DNA of 64,000 nt. Origin: Rhizobacter sp. Root1221. Its GTDB lineage: Bacteria; Pseudomonadota; Gammaproteobacteria; Burkholderiales; Burkholderiaceae_C. Both the position numbers and the translations under genes were made by a program. Below the pieces are notes generated by a model that was given only the letters and a program-made list of their open reading frames with translations, was not told the origin of the DNA and did no database searches. The stretch is from the NCBI RefSeq assembly GCF_001425785.1, contig NZ_LMDI01000023.1, forward strand, positions 165,633 to 229,632, written 5' to 3'. This document shows, piece after piece, positions 25,476-37,468 of the stretch. Positions within the stretch are counted from its first letter, which is position 1; each line of letters begins with the position of its first letter.

Positions 25476-25503
25476 ATAACGCCTTGATTTTCAAGGGTAC
25501 TTC

Positions 25504-25591
<88 letters not shown>

Positions 25592-25653
25592 TGGTGTTGC
25601 TTCTGGCGGGTCGGCGCCAAGCCGCAGATTCTAGCCCAGATTTGAGCGCCTGC

Positions 25654-27961
<2,308 letters not shown>

Positions 27962-27962
<1 letters not shown>

Positions 27963-28405
27963 CACAGTACCCCGATCAGATGCACTTCGAAGGTCACCGG
28001 CTTGCCGGCGAGCGGGTGGTTGAAGTCGAACAGCAGCCAATCGCTGCCCACCTCGCGCACCACCCCGGCATACGACGCCTGGCCATCGGGCGTGGGGAAC
28101 TGCACCACGTCGCCGAGGCCGTATTCGGCATCGGGGTCCCCCAATTCGTGAAGCAATGCCAGTTTCACGCGCTGGAGCATTTCGGGGTTGCGTTCCCCGA
28201 ATGCCTCGCCCGGCGCCAGCTGGAACGACGTGCGCGTGCCTTCGGCCAAGCCGAGCAGCCGGGCCTCCATCGCAGGGGCGAGTTCCCCCGTACCGAGGGA
28301 CAGCGTGGCTGGCTTCTCGGCGAAGGTGTTGATGAGGTCGGCGCCGTCAGGCCCCGCCAGGCGGTAGTGCAGGGTCAGGAACGAGCCCTGTTGAACGTGG
28401 TTCAA
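27962..28405 (-). CDS. fkpB: FKBP-type peptidyl-prolyl isomerase (SlpA/FkpB-like)
   Basis: The product (147 residues) is a small FKBP isomerase with an inserted IF (chaperone) domain, as in SlpA. Matching stretches are [31 protein letters not shown] and [14 protein letters not shown], the last being the insert-domain entry. I chose the TTG at 28405 because it gives the usual N terminus (NHVQQGSF) and has GGGA six bases before it. An alternative TTG at 28468 would add 21 unlikely residues. The partner ispH starts in its stop codon; this slpA-ispH pairing is widely conserved. It faces radC across an 86-bp divergent promoter region. Confidence 0.88.
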
Positions 28406-28491
28406 GGAATATCCCGGTTCGATAGACTGAGGGCCAATTTTAGGTGCCCGGACGAAGCCGGTCCCCAAATGCCCTGAATTAGCATTCTCCC

Positions 28492-29163
28492 GTGCTGAAA
28501 GAACTCCCCCCCGACGCCCGCCCGCGCGAGAAATTGCTCGCGCGCGGCCCTGCCGCCCTCGCCGATGCCGAACTGGTTGCGCTGCTGCTTCGCACCGGTG
28601 TGCGGGGCACGTCCGTGCTGCAGCTGTCCCAGCGCGTGCTCGACCATTTCTCGGGCCTGCCCGGCCTGCTCCACGCCACGCCGGACGAGCTGAAGCAGGT
28701 CAAGGGCCTCGGCCCCGCCAAACGCGCCGAGGTGTGCGCCGTGCTCGAGCTGGCCCGCCGCTCCCTCACCCACCAGCTGGCCGAGCGGCCCGTGTTCGAG
28801 AGCCCCGGCCGCGTGAAGGACCATCTGCGCCTGCACCTCGCCCACCTGCCCCACGAGGTGTTCGCCGTGCTGTTCCTCGATGCACAGAACCGTCTCATGT
28901 GCCTCGAGGAGATGTTCCGGGGCACCCTCACGCAAACCAGCGTGTACCCGCGCGAGGTGGTGCGCCGCGCGCTCGAACTGCACGCCGCGGCCGTGGTGCT
29001 GGCGCACAACCACCCGTCGGGCGTGGCCGAACCGTCCCGGGCCGACGAATACCTCACCACCACGTTGAAGGCGGCCCTGGCCATGGTCGACGTGCGTGTG
29101 CTCGACCACCTGGTGGTAGGCCGCGACGACGTGGTGTCATTCGCCGAACGGGGGTTGCTGTGA
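28492..29163 (+). CDS. radC: RadC-family JAMM/MPN+ protein
   Basis: The 223-residue protein has an N-terminal UPF0758/helix-hairpin-helix part ([17 protein letters not shown], about residue 65-80) and a C-terminal JAMM metalloprotease-fold domain with the zinc motif [14 protein letters not shown] (about residue 166). It starts with GTG at 28492. The historical link to DNA repair is doubtful; the biochemical role remains unclear in the family. It overlaps the Smr-domain gene by 4 bp (GTGA), and that gene overlaps ureD, so radC-smr-ureD form one transcript. Confidence 0.93.
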   Translation: MLKELPPDARPREKLLARGPAALADAELVALLLRTGVRGTSVLQLSQRVLDHFSGLPGLLHATPDELKQVKGLGPAKRAEVCAVLELARRSLTHQLAERPVFESPGRVKDHLRLHLAHLPHEVFAVLFLDAQNRLMCLEEMFRGTLTQTSVYPREVVRRALELHAAAVVLAHNHPSGVAEPSRADEYLTTTLKAALAMVDVRVLDHLVVGRDDVVSFAERGLL

Positions 29164-29855
29164 AGATCACGAGCCTGCAAGACCTGGGCGAGATGCGCGC
29201 GGCACTGCACAAGGCCGAACGCGAGGCCGCCGAACGGGCCGCCCGCGACAAGGCCGAACAGGCCCGCCTTGCACGCGAGCGCAACCTGTTCGCCCATTCG
29301 GTGGGCAAGGTCAGCACGCTGCCGTCCCACGGCCGGGTGGAAACCCAGCCCACGTCGCCACTGCCCGAGCCCCGCCAGCGCGAACGCGACGAACAGGCGG
29401 TGCTGCGCGAAGCCATCTCCGACGAGTTCGACGTCGAATCCCTGCTCGACACCGACGAAGCGCTCTCCTACCGCCGCTCAGACATCGGCGTGAACGTGGT
29501 GCGCAAGCTGCGCCGCGGCGGCTGGACCATCCAGGCCCAGATCGACCTGCACGGCCTGCGCCGCGACGACGCCCGCGAGCAGCTCGCCGCCTTCCTGCGC
29601 GACGCCGTGCGCCGCGGCCTGCGCTGCGTGCGCGTGGTGCATGGCAAGGGCAACGGTTCGCCTGGCCGCGAGCCCGTGCTCAAGGGCAAGGTGCGCTCGT
29701 GGCTCGTGCAGAAGCAGGAGGTGATCGCCTTCGTGCAGGCCCGCGCCTCCGAAGGCGGACACGGCGCCGTGGTCGTGCTGCTCAAACCCACGCAGGGCCA
29801 TGCCGCGGCGCCGGCCCTTCCCTCTCCCCTCTCTCCCTCCAAACCCCACCGATGA
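29160..29855 (+). CDS. Smr/MutS2-type domain endonuclease-like protein
   Basis: The 231-residue protein begins with a charged helical region rich in Ala/Glu/Arg (residues 5-45, likely coiled coil). It ends with an Smr domain (about 115-205) carrying the family motifs [15 protein letters not shown] and [11 protein letters not shown], and a C-terminal [16 protein letters not shown] strand. Stand-alone Smr proteins cleave DNA or RNA. The GTG at 29160 overlaps the radC stop (GTGA) and its own stop overlaps the ureD start (ATGA), so translation is coupled along the unit. Confidence 0.9.
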   Translation: MKITSLQDLGEMRAALHKAEREAAERAARDKAEQARLARERNLFAHSVGKVSTLPSHGRVETQPTSPLPEPRQRERDEQAVLREAISDEFDVESLLDTDEALSYRRSDIGVNVVRKLRRGGWTIQAQIDLHGLRRDDAREQLAAFLRDAVRRGLRCVRVVHGKGNGSPGREPVLKGKVRSWLVQKQEVIAFVQARASEGGHGAVVVLLKPTQGHAAAPALPSPLSPSKPHR

Positions 29856-30694
29856 GCTGGCACGGCCACCTGGCACTGAACTACCGTCACGACGGCACAC
29901 GCACCGTCGTCGCGGACCGGCACACCGGCCCGTTGCGCATCCTGCAGAGCCTGTACCCCGAGGGCGCCGGCATCTGCCACAACGTGCTGGTGCACCCTCC
30001 CGCGGGCATCGCCGGCGGCGACGTGCTCGGCATCGATGCCCACGTGCAGGGCGGTGCCCACGCCTTCATCACCACCCCCGGTGCCACGCGCTTCTACCGC
30101 AGCACCGGCGAGCAGGCCCTGCAGACAGTGGCCGTGAAGGTAGACGACGGCGCGCGCCTCGAATGGCTGCCGCTCGAAACGCTGTGCTACCCGCGCCTGC
30201 AGGCGGAGAACCGCATGTCGTTTTCGCTGGCACCCGACGCCGAGATGATCGGCTGGGACGTGCTGGCCCTCGGCCTGCCCGCCAGCAATGCGCCGTTCGA
30301 CGCGGGCCGCTTCACGCAGGAAATCCGACTCGGTGATGGGACGCGCGACACCTGGCTCGAACGCGGCACGGTGGATGGCACCGACCAACGCTTGCTCCAA
30401 TCGCCACTCGGCTGGGCCGGCCGCAGCGTGATGGCCACGATGTGGTTCGCCGCCGGAAGCGCCTTGCCCACCGCCCGCCGCGACACGCTGCTCGCCGACG
30501 CCCGCGAGGCCATCGCCAGCCACGCACTCGCTCCCACGGCGGGCGCCACGTCACCGCACACGCAGGTCGTGGTGGTGCGGGCCCTGGCCCACCGCGTCGA
30601 ACCTGCCATGCAGTTGCTGACATCGGTGTGGACCCGCTGGCGCAAGGGCGCCTGGGACCTCCCGGCCCCGATGCCTCGCATCTGGCGAGTGTGA
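29852..30694 (+). CDS. ureD: Urease accessory protein UreD
   Basis: This 280-residue UreD is the scaffold that binds apo-urease and channels nickel during maturation, with UreF and UreG. Typical segments are present: RILQSLYPEGAGICHNVLVHPPAGIAGGD (about residues 28-56), TTPGATRFYRS (about 75) and EWLPLETLCYPR (about 104). The start overlaps the Smr gene stop (ATGA). It is unusual that ureD lies about 15 kb from ureABC, at the end of a radC-smr transcript, with the urt operon and other genes between them. Confidence 0.95.
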   Translation: MSWHGHLALNYRHDGTRTVVADRHTGPLRILQSLYPEGAGICHNVLVHPPAGIAGGDVLGIDAHVQGGAHAFITTPGATRFYRSTGEQALQTVAVKVDDGARLEWLPLETLCYPRLQAENRMSFSLAPDAEMIGWDVLALGLPASNAPFDAGRFTQEIRLGDGTRDTWLERGTVDGTDQRLLQSPLGWAGRSVMATMWFAAGSALPTARRDTLLADAREAIASHALAPTAGATSPHTQVVVVRALAHRVEPAMQLLTSVWTRWRKGAWDLPAPMPRIWRV

Positions 30695-30850
30695 CGAGCG
30701 GCGAGCAAGCGAAGCAAGCAACGCCCCGAACCGCGAACGCCAGGAAGGCGAGCGAAGCGACGCCGCAGATCAAGCTACCGCCGAGGCCGGGTCCCCCGGG
30801 CGACCGCGGGCGCCCCTCGGGGGCAGGAGCGAAGCGACTGGGGGGCCCAA

Positions 30851-31522
30851 TCAGTCTGAGAAGGAGTACGGGCCGCCGCGTTCCAAGGCGCGCTTGTACG
30901 CGGGCCGCGCATGAATGCGCGCCACGAACGCCATCAGCTTCGGCCGCGCCGCATCGAGCCCGGCGCGCTGTTTGGCCGCCTCGAGTGGAAAGCTCATCTG
31001 GATGTCGGCGGCGGTGAACTCATTGCCCGCGAACCATTCGCTGCGGTTCAGCTCACCTTCCATGAAATCGAGCTGGCGCGCAAGGTTCGGATCGACGAGG
31101 GTGCCAAGCACCTTGTCGGCGATGCCACGCGCGATGGGCCTGATGAAAAACGGCATCCTGGTGCGCTTGATGCGTTCGAACACCAGCTTGAGCAGCAGCG
31201 GAGGCATCGCCGAACCTTCCGCAAAGTGCAGCCAGTAGCGGTAGCGCAGGTGGTCGGGTGTGCCCGCGGACGGCACGAAGCGGCCGTTGCCGTAGCGCTC
31301 GACCAGGTAGTCGATGATGGCCCCCGATTCGGCCACGGTGGCATCGCCGTCGGTGATCACCGGGGACTTGCCGAGCGGGTGCACCTGGCGCAGCTCCGGT
31401 GGCGCGAGCATGGTCTTGCGGTCACGCTGGTAGTGCTTGATCTCGTAGGGCAGGCCGAGTTCTTCGAGCAGCCACAACACACGCTGCGAGCGGGAATCGT
31501 TGAGGTGGTGGACGGTGATCAT
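30851..31522 (-). CDS. Glutathione S-transferase family protein
   Basis: The 223-residue protein has an N-terminal thioredoxin-like GST domain (about residues 1-80; SRSQRVLWLLEEL with the catalytic-position serine, HPLGKSPVI with the cis-proline and the ESGAIIDYL glutathione-binding motif) and an all-helical C-terminal domain (about 90-215; FTAADIQMSFPLEA). The start MITVHHLN at 31522 is the natural GST N terminus. It converges with ureD; the 156 bp between them are GC-rich, with the phrase GAGCGAAGCGAC occurring twice. Substrate unknown. Confidence 0.93.
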   Translation of the reverse strand: MITVHHLNDSRSQRVLWLLEELGLPYEIKHYQRDRKTMLAPPELRQVHPLGKSPVITDGDATVAESGAIIDYLVERYGNGRFVPSAGTPDHLRYRYWLHFAEGSAMPPLLLKLVFERIKRTRMPFFIRPIARGIADKVLGTLVDPNLARQLDFMEGELNRSEWFAGNEFTAADIQMSFPLEAAKQRAGLDAARPKLMAFVARIHARPAYKRALERGGPYSFSD

Positions 31523-31585
31523 CGCGCGACCGGAAGCAGTGGGATCGGGATTGTCCCCCAGGCCCTTGGGCGGGGTCAGTGCAGG

Positions 31586-31600
31586 TCTTGTCCGACAAGA
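31586..31600. promoter_or_regulatory. 15-bp palindrome upstream of GST and DUF4397 lipoprotein genes
   Basis: TCTTGTC-C-GACAAGA is a perfect 7-bp inverted repeat in the divergent gap between the GST (start 31522) and the lipoprotein (start 31751). It has the size of a TetR/MarR-type operator, but no such regulator is adjacent. Confidence 0.4.
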
Positions 31601-31750
31601 CACTCAGGCCATGCCGACATACAGCCCGCCGGTCGCCCGACAGGGCGAGAGACAAGTCGATCCTACAGTCGATCTCACCAACCGGACCGATTCCGACACG
31701 CGCGGAAGCCGCCCCGATCGACTCGCATTCCATTCCAACCGAGGTGACCT

Positions 31751-32503
31751 ATGAACAAGATGATCAAGCTCCTGCTGCTGGCCTGCGCGCCCGTGCTCCT
31801 CGTCGCTGCCTGCGGCGGCGGTAGCGACGACCTCGACGACCGCCTGGACGTCGCCGACCCGAACGTGCGCTTCGTGCACGCCGTGCCGCTCGGCCCCAAC
31901 CTCTCGCTGTTCCGCAACGACGTGGCCCAGTCGTCCGATGTGACGAACGTGCCGTACAAGGGCGCCTCGAACTACTTCGACGTCTCGGTAGCCGATGCCA
32001 CGTGGGTCATCAAGACCACGACCGGCAACGTCACCGCGGGCACCGCCACGTTTGCGGCCACGCGCGGGAACAAGTACACGCTGGTCGCCATCCCGGGCGC
32101 CAACTCGACCACCGAGCTGATCAACATCCGGGACCCGTACAACAAGAGCCTCACGACCGACAAGGGCCGCATCCGCGTGCTCAACGCCGCGTTCGACCAG
32201 GCCGACATCGACGTCTACCTGACCGAACCGAACGCCGACCTCGCCACGCAGACGCCGGCCTTCCCGTCCGTCGACTTCCGTGCGTCGAGCCCGGAAACCG
32301 GCAACGACTCGATCGAAGTGACCGCAGGCAACCATGTCTACTGGCTCGTGATCACGGCCGCGGGTTCGAAGACGCCGGTGTTCCGCGCCCCGGTCACCGT
32401 GGCTGACAACGCCGACTGGCTGGTCACCGTGCTGCCCGACACCGTGCTGGTGGTGGCGGCCGATTCGTCGACGCCCGCCACGGAGCTGGGCAACGCGCTC
32501 TGA
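31751..32503 (+). CDS. DUF4397-type lipoprotein
   Basis: The 250-residue lipoprotein has a clear signal peptide and lipobox (LLVAAC, lipidated Cys21), then a DUF4397-like beta-rich region with the recognisable start VRFVHAVPLGPNLSLFRND and a second copy-like stretch IRVLNAAFDQADIDVYLTEP (about residue 140). DUF4397 proteins are surface or periplasmic and have no assigned role. A GAGGTG ribosome-binding site precedes the ATG. It is a single-gene unit closed by a strong terminator. Confidence 0.85.
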   Translation: MNKMIKLLLLACAPVLLVAACGGGSDDLDDRLDVADPNVRFVHAVPLGPNLSLFRNDVAQSSDVTNVPYKGASNYFDVSVADATWVIKTTTGNVTAGTATFAATRGNKYTLVAIPGANSTTELINIRDPYNKSLTTDKGRIRVLNAAFDQADIDVYLTEPNADLATQTPAFPSVDFRASSPETGNDSIEVTAGNHVYWLVITAAGSKTPVFRAPVTVADNADWLVTVLPDTVLVVAADSSTPATELGNAL

Positions 32504-32526
32504 TTCCATTTCCGTTCCTCTCGAAC

Positions 32527-32558
32527 AGGGCCCGCTTCGTGCGGGCCCTTTTTCTTTT
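32527..32558 (+). terminator. Rho-independent terminator of the DUF4397 gene
   Basis: AGGGCCCGC-TTCGT-GCGGGCCCT forms a perfect 9-bp stem followed by TTTTTCTTTT. It is 24 bp after the stop codon. Confidence 0.95.
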
Positions 32559-32687
32559 CGTGTTCGGTGGCATGAACGCACGGTGAACAGGGGTTCGTGC
32601 TCAAGGGGCCGCGCCACCTGCCGAAACCCGGGAACGCGCGGCCGATCGTCGTGTCCGTGCGCGCCACTCCATCGAACAGGACGCTCC

Positions 32688-34601
32688 ATGAACCTCACCC
32701 GATACGGCGCCGCCGGCTTCGCCACCGCCCTCCTCCTGACAGGCTGCGGCAGCGACTCTCCCGACAGCAGCGGCACCAGCGCCCCGTCGACCGCGCTGTC
32801 CGGCACCGTCGCCGTGGGCGCACCCATCACCGATGGCACGCTGCGGGTGCTGGACGCCACCGGCACGGTGGTCGCCAGCGGCATCGCCGTGCATGAAAAC
32901 GGCACCTACACGATTCCCGAATTGACCGGGGCGGCCCCGTTCCGCATCGAGGCCTGCGGATACGCCGGCGCCAACTACCTGTGCATCTACTCCGTGACAC
33001 AGGGCCCGGGCACGGCCAACGTCACCCCGCTGACAACGGCCACCGTGCTGCTGGCCTCCGGCCAGGCACCCGCCGACCTGATGGACGGCAGCAACACGGC
33101 CCTGTCCGCCACTGCGGTGAATGGCGCCCAGGTCACGCTGCGCAACGGCCTGGCCAGCGTGCTGGCCGCGGGCAATGTGCCGGCCTCGTTCGACTTCGTG
33201 GGCGGCACGCTCGACGCCGGTTCGCGTACCGGCTATGACAAGGTGCTGGACGCCATCGGTGTCAACACTGGCGTGGACCAGAGCAAACCCTTCGTGCAGA
33301 TCACCCCGCGCCTCGGCACCGGCAACCTCTACCTCGAGCAGGGTGTCCAGGTGGGCACGCTCACGGCCGCCGCAGGCGCCGGCAGCCTGTCGCTCGGCGG
33401 CCTGGAAACGCTGTTCCGCAACATGAGCGCCGCGTTCGCGAGTTCAGCGGCGTGCAGCAACGCCACCACGGGTATCGAGGCAAGCCTCGCCTCTACGGCC
33501 CGAATCAGCAGCGAGGACGGCGAAAGCCTGTCCGGCCCAGCCGACGTGGCCACCGGCCTGTGCACGATGTTTGCCGAGCAGGAGATGTTCGGCTCGAAGC
33601 TGCTGAGCCCCACGCTCGGCCGCTGCGACCTGACCGGCGCGAACCCGGTGTGCCGCGTGAGTTTCGTGATCCAGGGCCTCGACGGCGGCGTCCAGCCGGT
33701 GGGCCAGGGCATGGGCGTGACCCAGGAGGCCGGTGCGTGGAAGTTCGTCGGCGACCTCGACGGCATCGGCGTGCACGCGTCCGCGAAGGCACAGCGCGAC
33801 GTGCGCCTCGACGGTGACACGCCGGTATACAGCTACTCGCGTGCGATCGCATTCGACATCCCGGCCGTCACCGGCGTGGCCTGTGCCAGGATCACCCAGC
33901 GCGATCACGATGGCCACGACGTGACCATTGCCTACTACAAGCGGTTCGCCACCGGCACCGTGCGCCGCCTGTCGCTGTGGCAGGAAAACGGCTACAGCAA
34001 CACGCGCAGCCTCGATCCGAACGTGGGCGCGCTGCGCAGCGCCGACGACACGTGGGTCGCGCTGCCCGAGGGCACCTTCGGCGACGACGTGGTCCGCAAC
34101 TTCTTCCGCGGTGGCCGCAGCGTGACAGTGACCACCTACAGCGATGCCAGCTGCGACACGCCCTTTGCCGCGGGCGGCCTGCCCAACGCGTCGTTCGAGG
34201 TCGAGGTGGAAGGGGTGCCCCCGCTGTGGGCGGCCATGCAGAACATGCCGTGGCCCGAGCTCACCCCGGCCGCCCGCCTGAACCTGCTCGCGTTCTCGCT
34301 TGCAGCCAATGCCGAGGCCGATTTCACGGCGGCCTGGACGTTCCCGCGCGGCCCGCTGGGCCTCAACGGATCGACGTTCTGCACCGACCGCGCCCGCTGC
34401 GGCCAGGACGACATCGGCCGCATCGGCGAGGGCCGCGTGTCCGCCGCCGCCACGTCGGCCACCGTGCACCTTCGCAATGGCAGCACGGCACTTGCCGCGG
34501 GCGACTACAAGATGCTCGCGCTGTACGGCCGCACGGCCGACGGGGTGGACTTGCAGGCGAACGCGATCGTGTGTGCGCCCGGAACAGTGGAGTGCCACTG
34601 A
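32688..34601 (+). CDS. Large hypothetical lipoprotein
   Basis: The 637-residue product starts with a lipoprotein signal peptide (lipobox LLTGC, Cys20). A short carboxypeptidase-regulatory/Big-like beta domain follows (about residues 30-90; GTVAVGAPITDGTLRVLDATGTV), as in many betaproteobacterial lipoproteins that start the same way. The rest has no family I recognise. Cysteine pairs are scattered through it (GYAGANYLC, GRCDLTGANPVCRV, FCTDRARC). An AGGAC ribosome-binding site supports the start at 32688. It lies alone between the DUF4397 terminator and the convergent urt operon. Confidence 0.8.
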   Translation: MNLTRYGAAGFATALLLTGCGSDSPDSSGTSAPSTALSGTVAVGAPITDGTLRVLDATGTVVASGIAVHENGTYTIPELTGAAPFRIEACGYAGANYLCIYSVTQGPGTANVTPLTTATVLLASGQAPADLMDGSNTALSATAVNGAQVTLRNGLASVLAAGNVPASFDFVGGTLDAGSRTGYDKVLDAIGVNTGVDQSKPFVQITPRLGTGNLYLEQGVQVGTLTAAAGAGSLSLGGLETLFRNMSAAFASSAACSNATTGIEASLASTARISSEDGESLSGPADVATGLCTMFAEQEMFGSKLLSPTLGRCDLTGANPVCRVSFVIQGLDGGVQPVGQGMGVTQEAGAWKFVGDLDGIGVHASAKAQRDVRLDGDTPVYSYSRAIAFDIPAVTGVACARITQRDHDGHDVTIAYYKRFATGTVRRLSLWQENGYSNTRSLDPNVGALRSADDTWVALPEGTFGDDVVRNFFRGGRSVTVTTYSDASCDTPFAAGGLPNASFEVEVEGVPPLWAAMQNMPWPELTPAARLNLLAFSLAANAEADFTAAWTFPRGPLGLNGSTFCTDRARCGQDDIGRIGEGRVSAAATSATVHLRNGSTALAAGDYKMLALYGRTADGVDLQANAIVCAPGTVECH

Positions 34602-34662
34602 AGGAGCCGTCACACCGGTGCACGCCGGGGCCCACTGCGTGCTGGTGCGTCACGCTCGAGGG

Positions 34663-34688
34663 TGGGTCCCGATTTTCGTCGGGATGAC
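34663..34688. repeat. REP-like palindromic unit (copy 1)
   Basis: The unit contains TCCCGATTTTCGTCGGGA, an imperfect hairpin. It is nearly identical, in reverse orientation, to the sequences at 40543-40568 and 40599-40619. It lies in the short gap between two convergent genes, the usual place for REP elements. Confidence 0.7.
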
Positions 34689-34699
34689 ATGGATCGCCC

Positions 34700-35392
34700 T
34701 CAGATCGACATCCTCTGCCGAACCCCCTCGGCCTCCATGTCGCTCCCCCGCCCGCGCTGGATGACCTCGCCGCGTTCCATCACGAGGTACTGGTCCGCCA
34801 GCTCGGCCGCGAAGTCGTAGAACTGCTCGACCAGCACGATGGCCATCGTGCCGCGGTCGGCCAGCATGCGGATCACGCGGCCGATGTCCTTGATGATGCT
34901 GGGCTGGATGCCCTCGGTGGGTTCGTCGAGGATCAGGAGCTTCGGCCCGGCCGCCAGCGCCCGCGCGATGGCCAGCTGCTGTTGCTGCCCGCCCGACAGG
35001 TCACCGCCGCGGCGGTGCAGCATCTGCTTCAACACCGGGAACAGCTCGAACAATTCCGCCGGGACGGGCGTGCTGCCGGGCTTGTAGGCGAGTCCCATGC
35101 GCAGGTTCTCCTCCACCGTGAGGCGGCCGAAGATCTCGCGCCCCTGCGGCACGTAACCCACGCCCTTGCGCACGCGTTCATACGGCGTGTCGTTCGTGAT
35201 CGGGTGCCCATCGAGCTGGATGGTGCCCGTCTTGACCGGCACCACGCCCATCAGGCTCTTGAGCAGCGTGGTCTTGCCCACGCCGTTGCGCCCCAGCACC
35301 ACCGTCACCTCGCCGAGCCGCGCCTCGAACCCCACGTTGCGCAGGATGTGCGAGCCGCCGTAGTACTGGTTGACCCCTTCGACCTTCAGCAT
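34700..35392 (-). CDS. urtE: Urea ABC transporter ATP-binding protein UrtE
   Basis: This 230-residue ATPase of the branched-chain amino-acid/urea (HAAT) family has Walker A GRNGVGKTT (about residue 34), signature LSGGQQQQ (about 133) and Walker B LLILDEPTEGIQPS (about 153). The long Q-run and EGIQPSII are characteristic of UrtE/LivF. It is the last gene of the urtABCDE operon, 15 bp after urtD, and supplies one of the two ATPases of the high-affinity urea importer. Confidence 0.95.
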   Translation of the reverse strand: MLKVEGVNQYYGGSHILRNVGFEARLGEVTVVLGRNGVGKTTLLKSLMGVVPVKTGTIQLDGHPITNDTPYERVRKGVGYVPQGREIFGRLTVEENLRMGLAYKPGSTPVPAELFELFPVLKQMLHRRGGDLSGGQQQQLAIARALAAGPKLLILDEPTEGIQPSIIKDIGRVIRMLADRGTMAIVLVEQFYDFAAELADQYLVMERGEVIQRGRGSDMEAEGVRQRMSI

Positions 35393-35407
35393 GTCCGTAG
35401 TCCTTGT

Positions 35408-36298
35408 TCAGCGGCCGAGGTAGACCTCGACGACCTTCTCGTTGGCCTGCACGTCGGCGAGCAGCCCTTCGGCCAGCACACTGCCTTCGTGCAGCACGGT
35501 GACCTTCTTGCCGTTCTTGCCACCCTGCGTCAGTTCGCCGATGAACTTCATGTCGTGCTCCACGACCACCAGCGAGTGGTTGCCCTCGAGCGACAGGAAC
35601 AGCTCGGCCGTGCGTTCGGTCTCCTCGTCGGTCATGCCCGCCACCGGCTCGTCGAGCAGCAGCAGCTTCGGGTCCTGCATCAGCAGCATGCCGATCTCGA
35701 GCCACTGCTTCTGGCCGTGCGACAGCAGGCCCGCCACGCGCTGGGCACCGGACTTCAGGTGGATGAGCGTGAGGATCTCGCCGATGCGGTCGAGCTGCTC
35801 GCCGTTCAGGCGGAAGAACATGGACGAGCGCACCCCACGGTCGGCCTTCAGCGCCAGCTCCAGGTTCTCGAACACGGTGAGGTGCTCGAACACCGTGGGC
35901 TTCTGGAACTTGCGGCCGATGCCGATGGAGGCGATCTCGTTCTCGCGCAGGCGCAGCAGGTCGATCGTGGACCCGAAGTGGGCTTTGCCTGCGTCGGGCC
36001 GCGTCTTGCCGGTGATCACGTCCATCATCGTCGTCTTGCCGGCACCGTTCGGTCCGATGATGCAGCGCAGCTCGCCCGCGCTGATGCTCAGGCTCAGCGC
36101 GTTCAGCGCCTTGAAGCCGTCGAAGCTCACGGTGATGTCGTCGAGGTACAGGATGGCACCGTGGGACACGTCCAGCACCCCGGGCTGCACCACGCGGCCG
36201 TAGCTCGCCCCGCGGCCGCCGCTTTCCGTGGCGGCCGATCGCTTCTCTTCCAGGTGGCGCAGCGCCTCGACACCGGCTTCCATCAGGTCGGGTGTCAT
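35408..36298 (-). CDS. urtD: Urea ABC transporter ATP-binding protein UrtD
   Basis: The 296-residue ATPase has Walker A GPNGAGKTT (about residue 85) and Walker B LLLLDEPVAGM (about 217). Its signature is the atypical LSHGQKQWLEIG that marks UrtD. A non-conserved N-terminal tail of about 45 residues precedes the ATPase domain. Its start overlaps the urtC stop by 4 bp (ATGA). With UrtE it forms the ATPase heterodimer of the urea importer. Confidence 0.95.
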   Translation of the reverse strand: MTPDLMEAGVEALRHLEEKRSAATESGGRGASYGRVVQPGVLDVSHGAILYLDDITVSFDGFKALNALSLSISAGELRCIIGPNGAGKTTMMDVITGKTRPDAGKAHFGSTIDLLRLRENEIASIGIGRKFQKPTVFEHLTVFENLELALKADRGVRSSMFFRLNGEQLDRIGEILTLIHLKSGAQRVAGLLSHGQKQWLEIGMLLMQDPKLLLLDEPVAGMTDEETERTAELFLSLEGNHSLVVVEHDMKFIGELTQGGKNGKKVTVLHEGSVLAEGLLADVQANEKVVEVYLGR

Positions 36299-37437
36299 GC
36301 CTTCGTCTCCTCGGCCTTGCCGTTGCGGGTGAACTTGCGGGCCAGGCCCACGATGCCGTTGGGGAGGAACAGCGTCACGGCGATGAACAGCCCGCCGAGG
36401 AAGTAGAGCCAGAACTCGGGGAAGGCCTGCGTGAACCAGCTCTTCGCGCCGTTCACGAAAAACGCGCCGACGATCGGGCCCACGAGCGTGCCCCGCCCGC
36501 CCACCGCCGCCCAGATGGCGATCTCGATGCTGGCCGACGGCGCCATCTCGCCCGGGTTGATGATGCCCACCTGCGGCACGTACAGCGCGCCGGCGATGCC
36601 ACACATCACGGCCGAGATCACCCAGATCGACAGCTTGTAGCGCAGCGGGTCATAGCCGGTGAACATCACGCGGCTCTCCGCGTCGCGGATGGCTTGCAGC
36701 ACGCGCCCGTACTTGCTGCCCACGAGCCAGCGGGCCAGCAGGAAAAAGCCGATCAGCGTGAGGCCCGTCAACACGAAGAGCGTCATGCGCATGCTGGGCG
36801 TGGCGATCGGCGTGCCCAGGATGCGCTTGAAGTCGGTGAAACCGTTGTTGCCGCCGAACCCCGTCTCGTTGCGGAAGAACAGCAGCATCGCCGCGTACGT
36901 CATCGCCTGCGTGATGATCGAGAAGTACACACCCTTGATGCGCGAGCGGAACGCGAAAAAGCCGAACACGAAGGCCAGCAGGCCCGGCACCAGCACCACG
37001 AGCAGCAGCGTTGCCACGAAACTGTCGCTCACGGACCAGTGCCACGGCAGCGTCTTCCAGTCGAGGAACACCATGAAGTCGGGCAGGTCGCTCTGGTAGT
37101 TGCCGTCGCGGCCGATCTGCCGCATCAGATACATGCCCATCGCGTAGCCGCCGAGCGCGAAGAACACGCCGTGGCCCAGGGACAGGATGCCGGTGTAGCC
37201 CCAGATCAGGTCCATCGCCAGCGCGCAGATCGCGTAGCACATGATCTTGCCGGTGAGCTGCACCGCGTAGTCGCTCAGGTGGAACACGCTGTCGGCCGGC
37301 ACGGCCATGTTCAGCAGCGGCACCAGCACCAGCACGGCCAGCAGCGCGGCGAACACCCCGGTCCAGGCCCTGGGTGTCAGCAGGCGGGTGGTCGGCCCGA
37401 AGGCCGGCATCGAGGGGGTGGAGAGGACGGCGCTCAT
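36295..37437 (-). CDS. urtC: Urea ABC transporter permease UrtC
   Basis: This 380-residue inner-membrane permease of the LivM type has about ten hydrophobic segments and family motifs MDLIWGYTGILSLGHGVFFALGGYAMGM (around residues 75-102), FRNETGFGGNNGFTDF and AAVGGRGTLVGPIVGAFFV (about 320). It pairs with UrtB to form the membrane channel. It starts 31 bp after the urtB stop and overlaps urtD by 4 bp. Confidence 0.96.
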   Translation of the reverse strand: MSAVLSTPSMPAFGPTTRLLTPRAWTGVFAALLAVLVLVPLLNMAVPADSVFHLSDYAVQLTGKIMCYAICALAMDLIWGYTGILSLGHGVFFALGGYAMGMYLMRQIGRDGNYQSDLPDFMVFLDWKTLPWHWSVSDSFVATLLLVVLVPGLLAFVFGFFAFRSRIKGVYFSIITQAMTYAAMLLFFRNETGFGGNNGFTDFKRILGTPIATPSMRMTLFVLTGLTLIGFFLLARWLVGSKYGRVLQAIRDAESRVMFTGYDPLRYKLSIWVISAVMCGIAGALYVPQVGIINPGEMAPSASIEIAIWAAVGGRGTLVGPIVGAFFVNGAKSWFTQAFPEFWLYFLGGLFIAVTLFLPNGIVGLARKFTRNGKAEETKA

Positions 37438-37468
37438 GCCAAGGCTTTCCGGGTGGGGTCGATCGGGG